Positions 9,238 through 19,046 of a stretch of 64,000 nucleotides of DNA are shown here, in pieces. The position numbers and the translations under genes were made by a program. The notes under the pieces are model-generated. The model saw only the letters and a list, made by a program, of their open reading frames with translations. It had not been told where the DNA came from and made no database searches. The DNA is taken from positions 152,063,741-152,127,740 of the forward strand of contig CM043945.1 of assembly GCA_014529385.2 (NCBI GenBank), read 5' to 3'. This stretch comes from Adiantum capillus-veneris. Lineage: Eukaryota; Streptophyta; Polypodiopsida; Polypodiales; Pteridaceae. Each line of letters opens with the position of its first letter. Position 1 is the first letter of the stretch.

Positions 9238-10767
9238 CTAGAAGTTTTTTGTTTGTCGAATTGTTTGCTGTTTGGATCTACCTCCTGTATTATCAAACTC
9301 ACTTCCAAAGGAGAGAATGCTAACTATTTCCTGAGACCATTTGGGTACCATTTCAATGTTGAAAAGATAAGCATCTGGTATGTCATCATCTACCCCTTGA
9401 GGAGCTTCCCCGTTGTGTATTCTTGAAAGATGATCAGCTCGCAGATGGGTTTTACCTTTTTTGACCACCACTGTGAAGTCAAATTCTAGCAATATAATAC
9501 ACCAACGTACGATTCTCCCTGTATTGCAAGGTTTATTTACTAGGTATAAAAGAGCTTGATGATCCGTGAAGAACACAAATGTTTTTGCAAGCAAATAATG
9601 CCGAAATTTCTTTACAGCATAAATCATTCCTAACCCTTCCCTCTCGGTGGTTGTGTAGTTCTTTTCTGCACTGTTTAACTGTCGGCTCGCATAGCAAACG
9701 GGAAAATCCATTGTTCCGTCTCCCGGTTGAGCTAGAATACTTCCAATGGCATATGTTGAAGCATCTATGTGCACATGGAATATCTTTTCCCAATCTGGTG
9801 CCTTTAATATAGGTGTGGATATAAGGTTTTCTTTCAGCCTTTGGAATGAAGTTTCATACTCATTGGTCCATTCGAAATCGACTAGCAAAAGATACAGAGG
9901 TTGTGCGATAACCGCATACATGTATATGAATCTTCGATAATATCCGCAGTGCCCCATGAAGGATTGCACTTGTTTCGCATTAGTAGGCCTGGGCAGGTCT
10001 ACTATGACTTTGACTTTGTCTAGGTCTGTGGTTATGCCGTTTCTTGAGACAATGTGTCCTAAGATTCTTCCTTGCTTAACCATAAATACACACTTTTCTG
10101 GGTTTAGACAGATTCGATATGTTGTGCACTTTTCAAAGACCTTTTGCAGATGGTCAATATGTTCCTCTCGCAGAAGAGAGTGTACACACAGGTCATCCAT
10201 GTAAATTTCTAAGAATATCCTTAGGTATTCCTTGAAAGCGTGAGTCATTAACCTCTGGAAAGTGGCTGGTGCATTTGTTAAGCCAAATGGCATAACTCGA
10301 TATGCATAAATCCCCCATTCTGTTGCAAACGCTGTTTTGTGTTGATCCTCCCTTGCTATTTCCAGTTGGTTGTATCCTGAAAACCCATCTAGAAAGGAAT
10401 AAGCCTGTTTCCCGGCCACTCGCTCAAGGACATGTTTTGTAATTGGCAAGGGATAATTATCCCTTATGGTTGCTGCATTCACCTTTTTGAGGTTTACACA
10501 CACCCGCAGTTTTCCATTCTTCTTGGGAACTACCACAATGGGTGACACCCAATCTGTATGTTCTATTTCATAGATGAACTCTGCTTCCATCAGTTTATCA
10601 ATCTCTTCCTTGATTCGTTTGGCAAATGTATCATTATATGTATAAGGATGTTGTTTGCTAGGTTTTGCATCCGATTTTAAAGGAATTGTATGTTGGCATA
10701 TCAATGGAACAACTCCTTTGAGGTCTTTATAGGACCAAGCGAAAACATCTTTATACTTCGTGAGAAG
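9238..10767 (-). CDS. Reverse transcriptase and RNase H of element A, long open frame
   Basis: Open to 9238 from just after a stop near 10764; the frame enters from upstream coding (YKDVFAWSYKDLKGV), so no internal start is implied. RT motifs in order: WVSPIVVVPKKNGKLRVCVN, FLDGFSGYNQ, AYRVMPFGLTNAPATFQR, the catalytic YMDDL, and LGHIVSRNGI. RNase H follows with its four acidic positions visible: DASTYAIG, TTTEREGLGM, FFTDHQALL and HLRADHLSRI. The domain copies element RNA to DNA and removes the RNA strand. It is the best preserved part of element A although its flanks are broken, so the element could not make a full polyprotein. Confidence 0.85.
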   Translation of the reverse strand, partial: LLTKYKDVFAWSYKDLKGVVPLICQHTIPLKSDAKPSKQHPYTYNDTFAKRIKEEIDKLMEAEFIYEIEHTDWVSPIVVVPKKNGKLRVCVNLKKVNAATIRDNYPLPITKHVLERVAGKQAYSFLDGFSGYNQLEIAREDQHKTAFATEWGIYAYRVMPFGLTNAPATFQRLMTHAFKEYLRIFLEIYMDDLCVHSLLREEHIDHLQKVFEKCTTYRICLNPEKCVFMVKQGRILGHIVSRNGITTDLDKVKVIVDLPRPTNAKQVQSFMGHCGYYRRFIYMYAVIAQPLYLLLVDFEWTNEYETSFQRLKENLISTPILKAPDWEKIFHVHIDASTYAIGSILAQPGDGTMDFPVCYASRQLNSAEKNYTTTEREGLGMIYAVKKFRHYLLAKTFVFFTDHQALLYLVNKPCNTGRIVRWCIILLEFDFTVVVKKGKTHLRADHLSRIHNGEAPQGVDDDIPDAYLFNIEMVPKWSQEIVSILSFGSEFDNTGGRSKQQTIRQTKNF

Positions 10768-10808
10768 TTGTGTTAGCTACACTTCCTCCTCAGGCTGTAA
10801 ATCGTTAG

Positions 10809-12082
10809 CTATATAGACCGGCTAGGCTTTTCACCTGGTTCTGCGAGGTCTATTCTTTTCGCATTTTCAGGCCCATCGTAAGATTCTTGGTTGGTTCTCT
10901 CCCTGATTGGTGATGTCATGATAATTTTTCTATCTTGGATAGTAAATTTCCTATAGTGTGGTGGTACGTTCATGTTGCTCTTTTCTGACTCTTCTTTACC
11001 ATCACTATCTTCTTCAGTAGTCCATATTTCTCTCAAAGACCTTTTCAGTTCTTGGTATTTCCGTTTACGCTCCAGTTTGGTCCACTCGTGGTCTTTTGTT
11101 GGTTCTTTTTTTGTTTTTTTAGATTTTTGTGATTTTGTTTCGGTTCTAGCTTTTCTTTCCTGTTTTATTTCTTCTCGCGTTCGTTCTTTTTGATTTTTTG
11201 AGAATTTCCCTGATATTTGATCTTTCACACAATCCTCTGCTTTTACAAGCATCAAATAGTGAGTTTTACCTTTTATCCTGGGCATCAGGTTCTCTCTCAC
11301 TTGCCTTCCGGCTCTTTTCCTCCTATAGCGTTCTTGGCGTCTAGGGTGTTGATTAGCAAGGTCATAAAACTTGATATTTTCGGCTTCATTCCCACGCTCA
11401 CTGGAAGTGTCTGAACACTCATTATCTACCTCATCATTTACTTCCAATTGTTCAGAGGAGTTGTAAAACTCTTCTTGTGCCGGGGGTTCTACCGTCTCTT
11501 TTTCTGGCACAACGCTTACCATGTAATAGGGTAGCACATCGTAGCCATCCTTATCGCAAAATTTTGTTGTTGGACTGTCGGTAATGGTACAGACATCTAA
11601 TGTTGCCAGTATGTGTTCCCATTCTAGAGGCTCCAAGACATCTTCAGGGAAAGGTTTCAGAATATACTCTTTGTCCTCAATTGCTCTTTCTAAGACGCAT
11701 TCCTCTTTTCTTAAGCTTCCACAATGTGAAGCTCCGCACATCCATAGCTCTTTTGGTTGCCCTAACGATGCTGGTAGTTCTGATCCTGCTATTGTAGCCG
11801 AATCAAATTCTTCCATAGGTGTTTGGTTTACATCTTTGTAACTATGATCTTTCAGGTGTATTTTAGTTGTCGTCTCACCATGTCTGAGGTATATGTGGTC
11901 ATAGCCCCAATCTTGGACCATCTTCAGTTGTCGCATGAATGGTCGTCCCAAGATTATCTCATAATTGTTCTTTTTGTTGAAATCGACTATTGCAAACGTA
12001 TGCTCATACTCGATCCCGCACGAAGTGACAATTACTTTTTCCAAGAGTCCGAGAGGCTTCTCCATGAACCCATCTGCCAATT
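10809..12082 (-). pseudogene. C-terminal half of element A protease plus PR-RT linker
   Basis: Open from the CACTA insertion point down to 10809. It starts with MADGFMEKPLGLLEKV, then EIILGRPFMRQLKMVQDW, the protease C-terminal motif also seen in element B. After that come about 280 residues of acidic then very basic, low-complexity linker (ERTREEIKQERKARTETKS). The N-terminal half of the protease lies at 16932-17901 across the transposon. A stop separates it from the RT frame. The frame is otherwise open, suggesting the CACTA insertion is younger than much of the decay elsewhere or that this linker tolerates change. Confidence 0.75.
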
Positions 12083-12102
12083 CACTACAAGAGGCTCTTC
12101 AT

Positions 12103-12205
12103 ATTAGCGACGCTCAAAAAAAAAATTCCCGGCGTCGCTATGAGCGTCGCAAATTTCTTTGTAAATTTGCGACGCTCATAGCGACGCCGGCTGGGGTAAA
12201 AAAAT
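12103..12205. repeat. Left subterminal repeats of CACTA 1
   Basis: Several direct and inverted copies of the core AGCGACGC/GCGTCGCT lie within 100 bp of the left end, two of them forming an inverted pair around tttctttgtaaatttgcg. In En/Spm such subterminal motifs bind TNPA. Confidence 0.8.
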
Positions 12206-12282
12206 AACCGAGCGCGCCCAAAAACTCAGATCTCAGATCTGAGTTTTTCGGCGCCCTCAAGCAAGGAGCAGGTAACGCTCTC

Positions 12283-12284
12283 CC

Positions 12285-12327
<43 letters not shown>

Positions 12328-12480
12328 CTTCTCCACACACACACACACACACACACACGAGGAGAGGAAGGAGAGCCAGGTATGCTCCTTCCCTCTCCTC
12401 ATTCTCATGTTCCCTTCCCCTCTTTCTCTCTCCCTCTCTCTCTCTCTCACACACACACATACACACACACATATAGTGTT

Positions 12481-12526
<46 letters not shown>

Positions 12527-12745
12527 AACAAAAACAAAAACGCACACACACATACATAAACAAAGAATGCACACACACATTGAGAGAGAAAAAGAGAGAG
12601 AGAGCATGCATAAACAAAAAACGCACGCATTGAGAGAGGAAAACAGAGAGAGAACATGCATAAACAAAAAACGCACACATTGAGAGAGAAAACATGCATA
12701 CGATCCAAAAAAACGCACACACATTGAGAGAGAAAGAGAGAGAAA
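12283..12745. repeat. Microsatellite block (TC/AC/GA with larger repeats)
   Basis: Runs of TC, AC and GA are followed by a short tandem repeat built on acaaaaaacgcacacattgag at about 12540-12730. Long apparent ORFs here are only low-complexity readings in all frames. Confidence 0.9.
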
Positions 12746-13107
12746 CTAATTTAACGTCGTAGGAAACTAATTAAAATTAAAAGACCTAAAGATCTAGCCG
12801 ACGAGGAGTTGAACTCAAGACCTATTATTCAAGAGAGAAATGGCATAATCAATCTATCATACTTGGCATGGGTGATAGAAAGGTTATACCATTTATCTCT
12901 TTTTATTGGCACACACATCCACACACGCGCACACACACAAGAAGAAGAGAGTTATAACGTCGTAGGAAACTATCTTAAAAGACGTTAAAGATTAGGTTAT
13001 ATGTAGACTTACATTAAATTAGATTTAGGTTTATTTTTAACTAGATTTACGTTTATTTAAGCTAGATTTAGATTTACGTTATATTAGATTAGATTTAGGT
13101 CTCCATA

Positions 13108-13291
13108 GACTGCGATGCCTGCATGAAGCGGGTGAAGAAAGCCCTCAATGGAATATAGGGTATTGCTGCCTTCACTCATGGTGGGCTCCGTCGATCCAAA
13201 AGTACTGGTGAAATGTCTTCAGAAGATAGGGAAGAAGGTGGATCTTCAGGGCGGCAAGAGTCACTACATCCCCGACACAATGACCATCTAG
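13108..13291 (+). pseudogene. Captured HMA (heavy-metal-associated) domain fragment inside CACTA 1
   Basis: The first part reads DCDACMKRVKKALNGI, with the metal-binding C-x2-C of HMA domains. After an in-frame TAG and a frame change the second part reads SVDPKVLVKCLQKIGKKVDL and ends at a stop after IPDTMTI. Together these match the two helices of the HMA fold used in plant copper chaperones and HIPP proteins; the middle strands are degraded. It is not part of the transposon gene set, so capture of a host exon is inferred. It stands between the left subterminal region and the TNP2 gene in the same orientation. Confidence 0.7.
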
Positions 13292-13303
13292 ACAACCTCT
13301 AGT

Positions 13304-13555
13304 CATTAGACTTACGTTAAATTAGATTTAGCTTTATTTTTAGTTAGATTTACGCTTATTTACGTTAGATCGAGTCCACGCAATAATTACTTACGGTTTA
13401 GGGTTTAGAGTTAGACGAACAGTGAAAAGATCTACTGTGAAAAGATGTTAAGATGAAGTGAAGTGCTACAGCTAGAGAAGAGGCAAAGGGGTTTTGTCCA
13501 CTACATGCAGTATCATGTAGACGTGGGTGTGTAGATTTCTTGTACCCACAAATAT
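13304..13555. other. CACTA 1 interior without a gene
   Basis: Degenerate repeats of a TTAGATTTA/TTTACGTTTA type occupy 12990-13090 and again 13304-13370. They recall the TTAGGTTATAGG-type repeats found at the same relative place in CACTA 2. Nothing coding is seen in the rest. Confidence 0.5.
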
Positions 13556-13659
13556 AGGTATTGACCAATAAAGACGAGATTATAACCCGGTGGTTCTGAT
13601 CTCCGTGCACCTCTAGACCGAGGTGTGCGGGGATTGGACATGACTAGAGAATGTGAGGT

Positions 13660-13660
<1 letters not shown>
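13556..13660 (+). promoter_or_regulatory. Conserved block upstream of the transposase gene, with hairpin
   Basis: About 100 bp (from ttgaccaataaagacgagat to gtgaggt) recur in CACTA 2 at 53640-53760 and again at 53920-53995 in the matching orientation. The core contains an inverted repeat, CACCTC-tagacc-GAGGTG. Conservation between two otherwise diverged elements suggests a 5' leader, promoter or splice function; which one is not shown by the sequence. Confidence 0.6.
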
Positions 13661-13707
<47 letters not shown>

Positions 13708-13769
13708 GACGAAGAATGCCAATAGAATATTAAATTTGTTGTCCAGGTTATAAGTTTTTTATCCTCATT

Positions 13770-14825
13770 ATGAGTAGCGACGAGGATGTGGGACCGTCCA
13801 ACCGAAACACCTATCTCTCAACGAGGGTCTTATGTCCTTGCAAGCATGCTGTGCGATGGACAAGACGTGTTTCTTTGCAGCACGTTCGCGAATTTGGCGA
13901 GTTCGATCCATCTATTATAGATCGAGTTGTTGCCAATTATAACTCGTCGGACTCTGACGCTGGCCAACAAGCAGCAATCTTGCAACCCAATAGACGTGTT
14001 CGCAGGCGCTTTGGTCAAGCAGCATATGTGAGGCCACAAGATGTAGCCTCTGACAGCTCGGGGGATGATCATGCAGAGCACATTCCCAACGAGGCAATGT
14101 TTGAGCCCGAGATTGATGAAATGATCGAGACGATCATGGATTCAGAAAGGCTTATCTATGATGATATGAAAAGTGAAGCCGATACGCCATTGTATAATGG
14201 AGCACGTATGTCTAGATTGAAAGCACTCTTGGTTCTTCTCAACATGCAGGCAAAGTTTGGATGGAGTGACACTAGCGTCACAGCGCTTTTCAGGTGATCT
14301 ATTACAATTAGTTTACTTTAATAGAACTCTAAATGTACAATGATATGATAGATTTTTACACGACTGTATCATATTTTTATGTTGTGTAGATTGCTGAAAG
14401 AGCACATACTACCAACTGACAATGTGATGCCAGATTCCCGAGATGAAGCAAGAAAGATTTTGCGAAACTTGGGGATGGATTACAATTCTATCCACGCTTG
14501 TCCTAATGACTGCATTCTTTTCAGAGGGGAATACACAGACATGGAGAAGTGTCCGAAATGTGATTCCGAAAGATATCGAGTAGATCTCCACGGGACAAAA
14601 ATTCCACAAAAGGTTTTGCGACATTTTCCTCTGCTTCCTCGCATCAAGCATTTCTTCGAATGTAAGTCCATGGCCGCCCTAGCATCATGGCATGAGGAGA
14701 ATAAATCTTCGGATGGTGTGCTACGAATTCCTGCAGATCTCTTAAAGCCACAAATATTGTATTTGAACAATTTTGCTCCGTGTTGTAAAAGCTCTGGCTC
14801 TCTAAGTACCTTCCATGGTGTATAA
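13770..14825 (+). pseudogene. TNP2-type transposase, N-terminal fragment (En/Spm family)
   Basis: Exon 1 (13770-14293) starts MSSDEDVGPSNRNTY and contains the transposase-associated motif CPCKHAVRW. A GT-AG intron of 96 bp is clear at 14294-14389: AG|A restores Arg and continues LLKEHILPTDNVMP. Exon 2 holds the TNP2 signature ACPNDCILFRGEYTDMEKC, CPKCDSERYR and LRHFPLLPRIKHFF. After about SDGVLRIPAD the similarity ends and a stop follows at 14825, so the catalytic domain has been deleted. TNP2 would cut the element ends. The neighbouring TNPA-like gene follows 190 bp downstream on the same strand. Confidence 0.85.
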
Positions 14826-15017
14826 CGCTCTTTTCTACTCGCGCTCACATCTTTTGATTGAAAATTTTGAGTTTTCCACTTGCCTCTTCTATCACTCGAT
14901 TCATTGCGTCATTGTAGTTATATGCGTCATTACGTCATTGTATTTAATGGTCTTTGCGTCATTGTCTACTCTATTCATTCAATATTAAGTTTAAATATTC
15001 GTGTGTTTAATGCAGGT

Positions 15018-16331
15018 ATGGATGATGAGGAGTTTCTTTCTTCTTTGTCACCGCAGCAGAGACAGTGGTACGTGGAGCGTCATCGCTCTGGTGCATCATC
15101 GCGCGTTCCTACACCATCCGCATCTCCCTCTCTTTCGGAGCATTCGGCGCGCTCCGAAGCCTCGGCGTCGACGAGACGAGCTTCACACTCGTCTAGACAC
15201 CGGCGCTCTAGTGGTGGCGGTGGCGGTTGTTGTGGGGATTCCGCCACCGATGCCTCCACACCGCCTCGTGTTCAACGAGGCTCTTTACCCTCCCCTTCTT
15301 TGCCCGTCCCCACACCAGCCACAGCATCGCCATCTACGCCAGGTTTTGCACGGCTGACTATTCCTAGAAGCTACACACCTCTACCTACTCCGCCAGGAGC
15401 CACCCCACTCGACACTCCTCGCTTCGGGGCCCAGACGCCGGTGGAGACACCTGACGTCCGTACCCCCATCGACACGCCGCTAGAGACCCCTGCCGGGACA
15501 CCCAGGTTCACGCGTCACCGGCCAGAGGGCTTGCCTTACTCCGTCGACATCAGCGGCGGCATCATCATGGATGATGACGGCAAGAAGGTGATCTCACGCA
15601 TGCGTGGTCTTTGCTCTCAGCTGTTTAGACACTACATACTAAACAAATGGAGTGAAGTACCAAGTGATTTAAAAAACAGAGTCATCAGCATACTTCATGA
15701 TGAGTTTCCCGTTCCAGCACGGGATCAGCGCTTCAATGAAGACCTGATGAAGATTTGAATGCGCAAATACTGCAAACACAAGCGTTCCGAAGTGCAAAAA
15801 GCAATCAAGAATGGGTGGAACAGGACAGATTGGCTGGCCAAAGAAGATTGGAAGAATGCGAAGAAAGCAGCGCGCGAGAATCCCGACAAGTGGAAGCAAC
15901 AAAAGGATGCAGCCAGAGCGCGAGTAGAGGCAGGGAGCTCGCACCACTTGGGGAGCGGTGGATGGGCATCATTTGAGGCCAATTTTGTAAGTCTTTTCAC
16001 ATTGCTCTTTATGCATGTTCGGTAGTTTAGGGTTTATGAGTTTTTTAGTTCTAACATAATGAAATCTTTGTATGTTTTGACAGTGGTCGATGACAGGACG
16101 TGATCCCACACCGTACGAGCGCGAGTACGCAGGCAGGAAGGGCTTAAACGCCCTGATGGACATTCTCAGTTCTCGCGGCGGCATGGTTAGTATTAGGGTT
16201 TACTCTTTTTTATTTTTTGTATTGTTTTATAAATGTCGTTATATGTTTATACTTACTGAAAGCTGTCTTATTGTCTTTTTTTGCAGAATCCGACAGATAC
16301 GCCGCTTGGACGCGATGAGACGTCTGACTAG
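15018..16331 (+). pseudogene. TNPA-like second gene of CACTA 1, three exons, one nonsense codon
   Basis: The start at 15018 (MDDEEFLSSLSPQQRQW) follows an acceptor-like tgcag. Exon 1 runs 15018-15986, then a GT-AG intron to 16083, exon 2 16084-16185, intron to 16286, exon 3 to the stop at 16329-16331. The N-terminal half is Ser/Pro/Thr-rich and disordered. A conserved domain begins near SGGIIMDDDGKKVISRMRG and continues through NRTDWLAKEDWKNAKKAARE to SHHLGSGGW, the pattern of plant En/Spm second-gene proteins (Transposase_24 type), which bind subterminal repeats. An in-frame TGA at 15756-15758 interrupts it, with clear coding on both sides in the same frame. A related gene lies in CACTA 2. 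Confidence 0.75.
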
Positions 16332-16692
16332 ACGACGTCAGTTTAGCCGTAGCTAGATAGCATTAGTTTAGGGTTTCTCATAGCTTATGTATCATGAGAC
16401 GGATTTTATACGTCTTTTTGAACCATGTATATTATTACATTTGTCACCGCAGTTCCTTTTGCCAATCAATTCTTTATGCCTATGATGTTGTACAATTGTC
16501 ATTATTACATTTGCCAATCAATTCATTTTGCCTATGATGTGTACAATTGTCAATTTTGCAAACAATGCGTCTTGTGGGTGACTATTTTGGGTCTATTGTC
16601 TACCTTTGCACTTTTTTTAAAAAGTGAATCAAGTACAATATGGTTGATGGGTGGCAGGGCATTCAATGCCTTGCCACCAAAAAAATATTCTC
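16332..16692. other. 3' flank of the TNPA-like gene, no gene seen
   Basis: AT-rich text with a partial internal duplication (gccaatcaattc... and cctatgatgttgtacaattgtc occur twice at 16457-16550). Probably the 3' untranslated region. Confidence 0.5.
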
Positions 16693-16870
16693 TCGGGCGT
16701 CGCTATCAGCGTCGCTATTTATGGCTCTATAGCGTTGCTATGAGCGTCGCTATAGTCTTCTGTGTAAACGTCGCTATATGTGTCGCTATATAGCGACGCA
16801 TATAGCGACGCCTATAGCGACGCTCTCGTAGCGACGCTCGTAGCGACAAACCGTCGAACGCCGGGGGTTA
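16693..16870. repeat. Right subterminal repeats of CACTA 1
   Basis: About a dozen copies of GCGTCGCTAT or its reverse complement in both orientations, with a mirror centre near 16790 (ctatatagcgac). Same core as at the left end. Confidence 0.85.
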
Positions 16871-16931
16871 TAAAAACCCAATGTATTTCCGTCGCTAACA
16901 GCGTCACAAGAGCACACAACCTCTTGTAGTG

Positions 16932-17901
16932 ATTGCAGCTTCATTCTGGTAGCCCTCAGAGCTGGTTTTTCCCATTTTTTCCAGATTTCCTTGGTGGCGA
17001 TAGCAACTCCCACTCCACTGTCAAGAATAACTTTTGAAACTACTCCTTGGAATTCTACCCGTAGCGTCGTGTTTCCGTCTTCTCCCTCGCAATATTCTCC
17101 AACTTTATTCAATGGTACCGGCCTAGTGTTTAGGCTAGGCCTGTCCAACTCCTTGATTCCTTCTTGTAGTTTCAAGGTGGGGTCTTTCACTCCAAATTTT
17201 TCTAGGCATTTTCCTACTGTGATCCACATGTTTGGCCTTAACCTTAGGAGTTCGGCTAACGTGATTGTGCATGCCACCGGGGTGGATAACAGCTCAATCA
17301 ATCCTTGTGAATCCATCACCTTGTTAGAAGAAAGTCTTTGAGATGGGAGTGCTCTCACTTCCGACTTAGCTTCATATTCTCCTAGGTAAGAGGGCAAAGT
17401 TCTCAAAGAGTCTGGTTGGCTGTGCTCTGAACTAATAGATCCTTGGTCTCCCCCTTGTGAATGTATCTCAAAGTTCATTTGTGATCTTGCCTCAAATTCT
17501 TCAATAGGAGGTAAGATCACGTTCTTTTCTTTTCTCGTGCTATTCATGTGGTCACTCATCCTATTAGCCTCGTTAGCCTCTCGGATTTGCTTCCACAGAT
17601 CATCTAGACCGTTACGGTCCTTTCCCATTTCTGCCAATATTTTAGGATGGACCCCGTCACTTGCCTCATCGGTGGTATTTGGCACTATGATAGGCTCTCC
17701 TCTGGACTCATAATCATTAGTGAGTTTTTCATTTTTTTCTTCATGTTTCTCTACTGTTGGTTGGATAGGGGTTGGAGCTGGTGCGTCATGGCAATTTTCC
17801 GGTTTACCCAACGGGTCTTCCATCAATGATTGAGCCGTCTCAATCATCTTTTTACACATATCCAACCTTTGTTTTTCTATTTCTGCATATGGATAAGTCA
17901 T
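16932..17901 (-). pseudogene. N-terminal half of element A protease and preceding linker
   Basis: Open on the minus strand from 17901 to the transposon border. It begins with an acidic linker, then a repeat-poor region, then VSKVILDSGVGVAIATKEIW at about 17045-16985, a D-S-G active site of a retropepsin. The frame continues into the CACTA end for some 40 residues, which is an artefact. The C-terminal half (ILGRPFM) is at 12082-10809. The protease would process the gag-pol polyprotein. Element B has the same segment with DGG in place of DSG. Confidence 0.8.
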
Positions 17902-17934
17902 CCACCTTTGCTCCTGGGTTTGGTTTTTTTTAAG

Positions 17935-18965
17935 TCAAGCTTCATAAGCTTTTAGAAGCGCATCCAGCTGCTCGTTTACCTTGTCTGCCAGTACAGATCC
18001 TCCTGATCCTGCACTTTTGGGCTCTGCTATTTCTTTAGGTGCTATGGCTGATGTGGTGTGTGAGCTTAAGCTAGCTAGATCTTCTAACCGCTCCAATCTA
18101 TTCTTTGTATGTTTCAACTCATCGGATAGGGCTGTTTGCTCTCGTTCTTTTCTGGATTTCCTACGCGCCTTTCTCGCTTTCCAAGTGCTTCTTTGATTTT
18201 TCGTTTCTGAACTTTGGGCATCTGTTTTGGTTCTTCTACTATGGGTTCGTTCGTCCTTCTTTGGGCTTGGGCCCGTGTTACCGCCTGAATAGGTATGATT
18301 GTTTCATTTTCCGATCCTCCACTGGAAGGTACTGTTTCCAACAGGTTCAAGGTGGTTTTTGCTCCTTTGCTCGGGTTTTTAGGGCAATCGGGAATCAAAT
18401 GAGTAATTCCACATTTGGGGCAATACGCATTGACTCTAATGATTTCATCATGAGGACAGTCTCTCAGCCAATGGTCTCCGCCACATTTGTAACAGGGGCC
18501 CTTGGGTTGTTGAGGTGCTCCTTGAGCCCCTCGTTGCTGGTAAGCCTGTCTTTGTCCGCCCATGCCTCCATTGGCTATGAACAACAATGTTCGTTCATCT
18601 AAGCTATATCTTCCTTCTCCTGAGGCCTGTGCAGCAGTTAGAGGTCCTTGATTCCCTATTATGCTCCATGGTTCTGGTGTCGCGGGTTCTTCCGATGGAT
18701 AATAGACAGGGTTTTCCGCATATCCATTGGGATCTTCATAATATTCATGCATAGGCATCAAAGCCTTTTCTTATGATTCAGTTACCATTGGTGTGTATCT
18801 TATACCAACTGGTCGTAAACCTAGTAGGGGTGGTTGTTGCCCCAACACCAGTTGTGGTCTTTCTACACCTACAGGTCCTGGTAAGTTTCCTGCTTGATAT
18901 CTAGGCATCGGTGGAGCTTGTGGGGAAGCTATGGGTGCTTGGGGAGCGTAAGGTCTCTCCCTCAC
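17935..18965 (-). pseudogene. Nucleocapsid region of element A, two zinc knuckles
   Basis: Three short frames (18965-18771, 18761-18114, 18117-17935) separated by stops or frame changes. The middle one holds CYKCGGDHWLRDC and CPKCGITHLIPDC, both C-x2-C-x3-H-x4-C, one residue shorter than the classical CCHC knuckle but shared with element B. A proline/glutamine-rich stretch precedes them and a basic tail follows (PKVQKRKIKEALGKRERR). These bind the element RNA. The number of breaks shows decay. Confidence 0.75.
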
Positions 18966-19046
18966 ATATCCCTTGTTATAGTAACATTCCTCGGTCTCAT
19001 GGTTTGTCTATTTTTGTTCATTAGCACACCACTTGGGCTGTTTAGC

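Larger units (their letters stand above)
12083..16931 (+). mobile_element. CACTA (En/Spm) transposon 1, with perfect 12-bp ends and ATT duplication
   Basis: The left end is CACTACAAGAGG and the right end is its exact reverse complement, CCTCTTGTAGTG. The flanking 3 bp are ATT on both sides (12080-12082 and 16932-16934), the length expected for CACTA elements. Subterminal repeats with core AGCGACGC in both orientations flank the interior. It carries a TNP2 fragment, a TNPA-like gene with introns, and a captured HMA fragment. The TNP2 catalytic region is missing, so it is non-autonomous, but the intact ends mean it could be moved in trans. It sits in the protease of element A, antisense to it. 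Confidence 0.95.

Noticed and set aside
12226-12720. Long overlapping ORFs of 90-164 residues on both strands
   Set aside because: They only translate TC/AC/GA microsatellites (runs of SLSLSL, CVCVCV, RERERE).
12790-12900. tRNA-like or SINE B-box on the minus strand (GAGTTCAACTCC)
   Set aside because: One internal-promoter-like box with no cloverleaf, no clear A-box spacing and no SINE tail; too weak to list.
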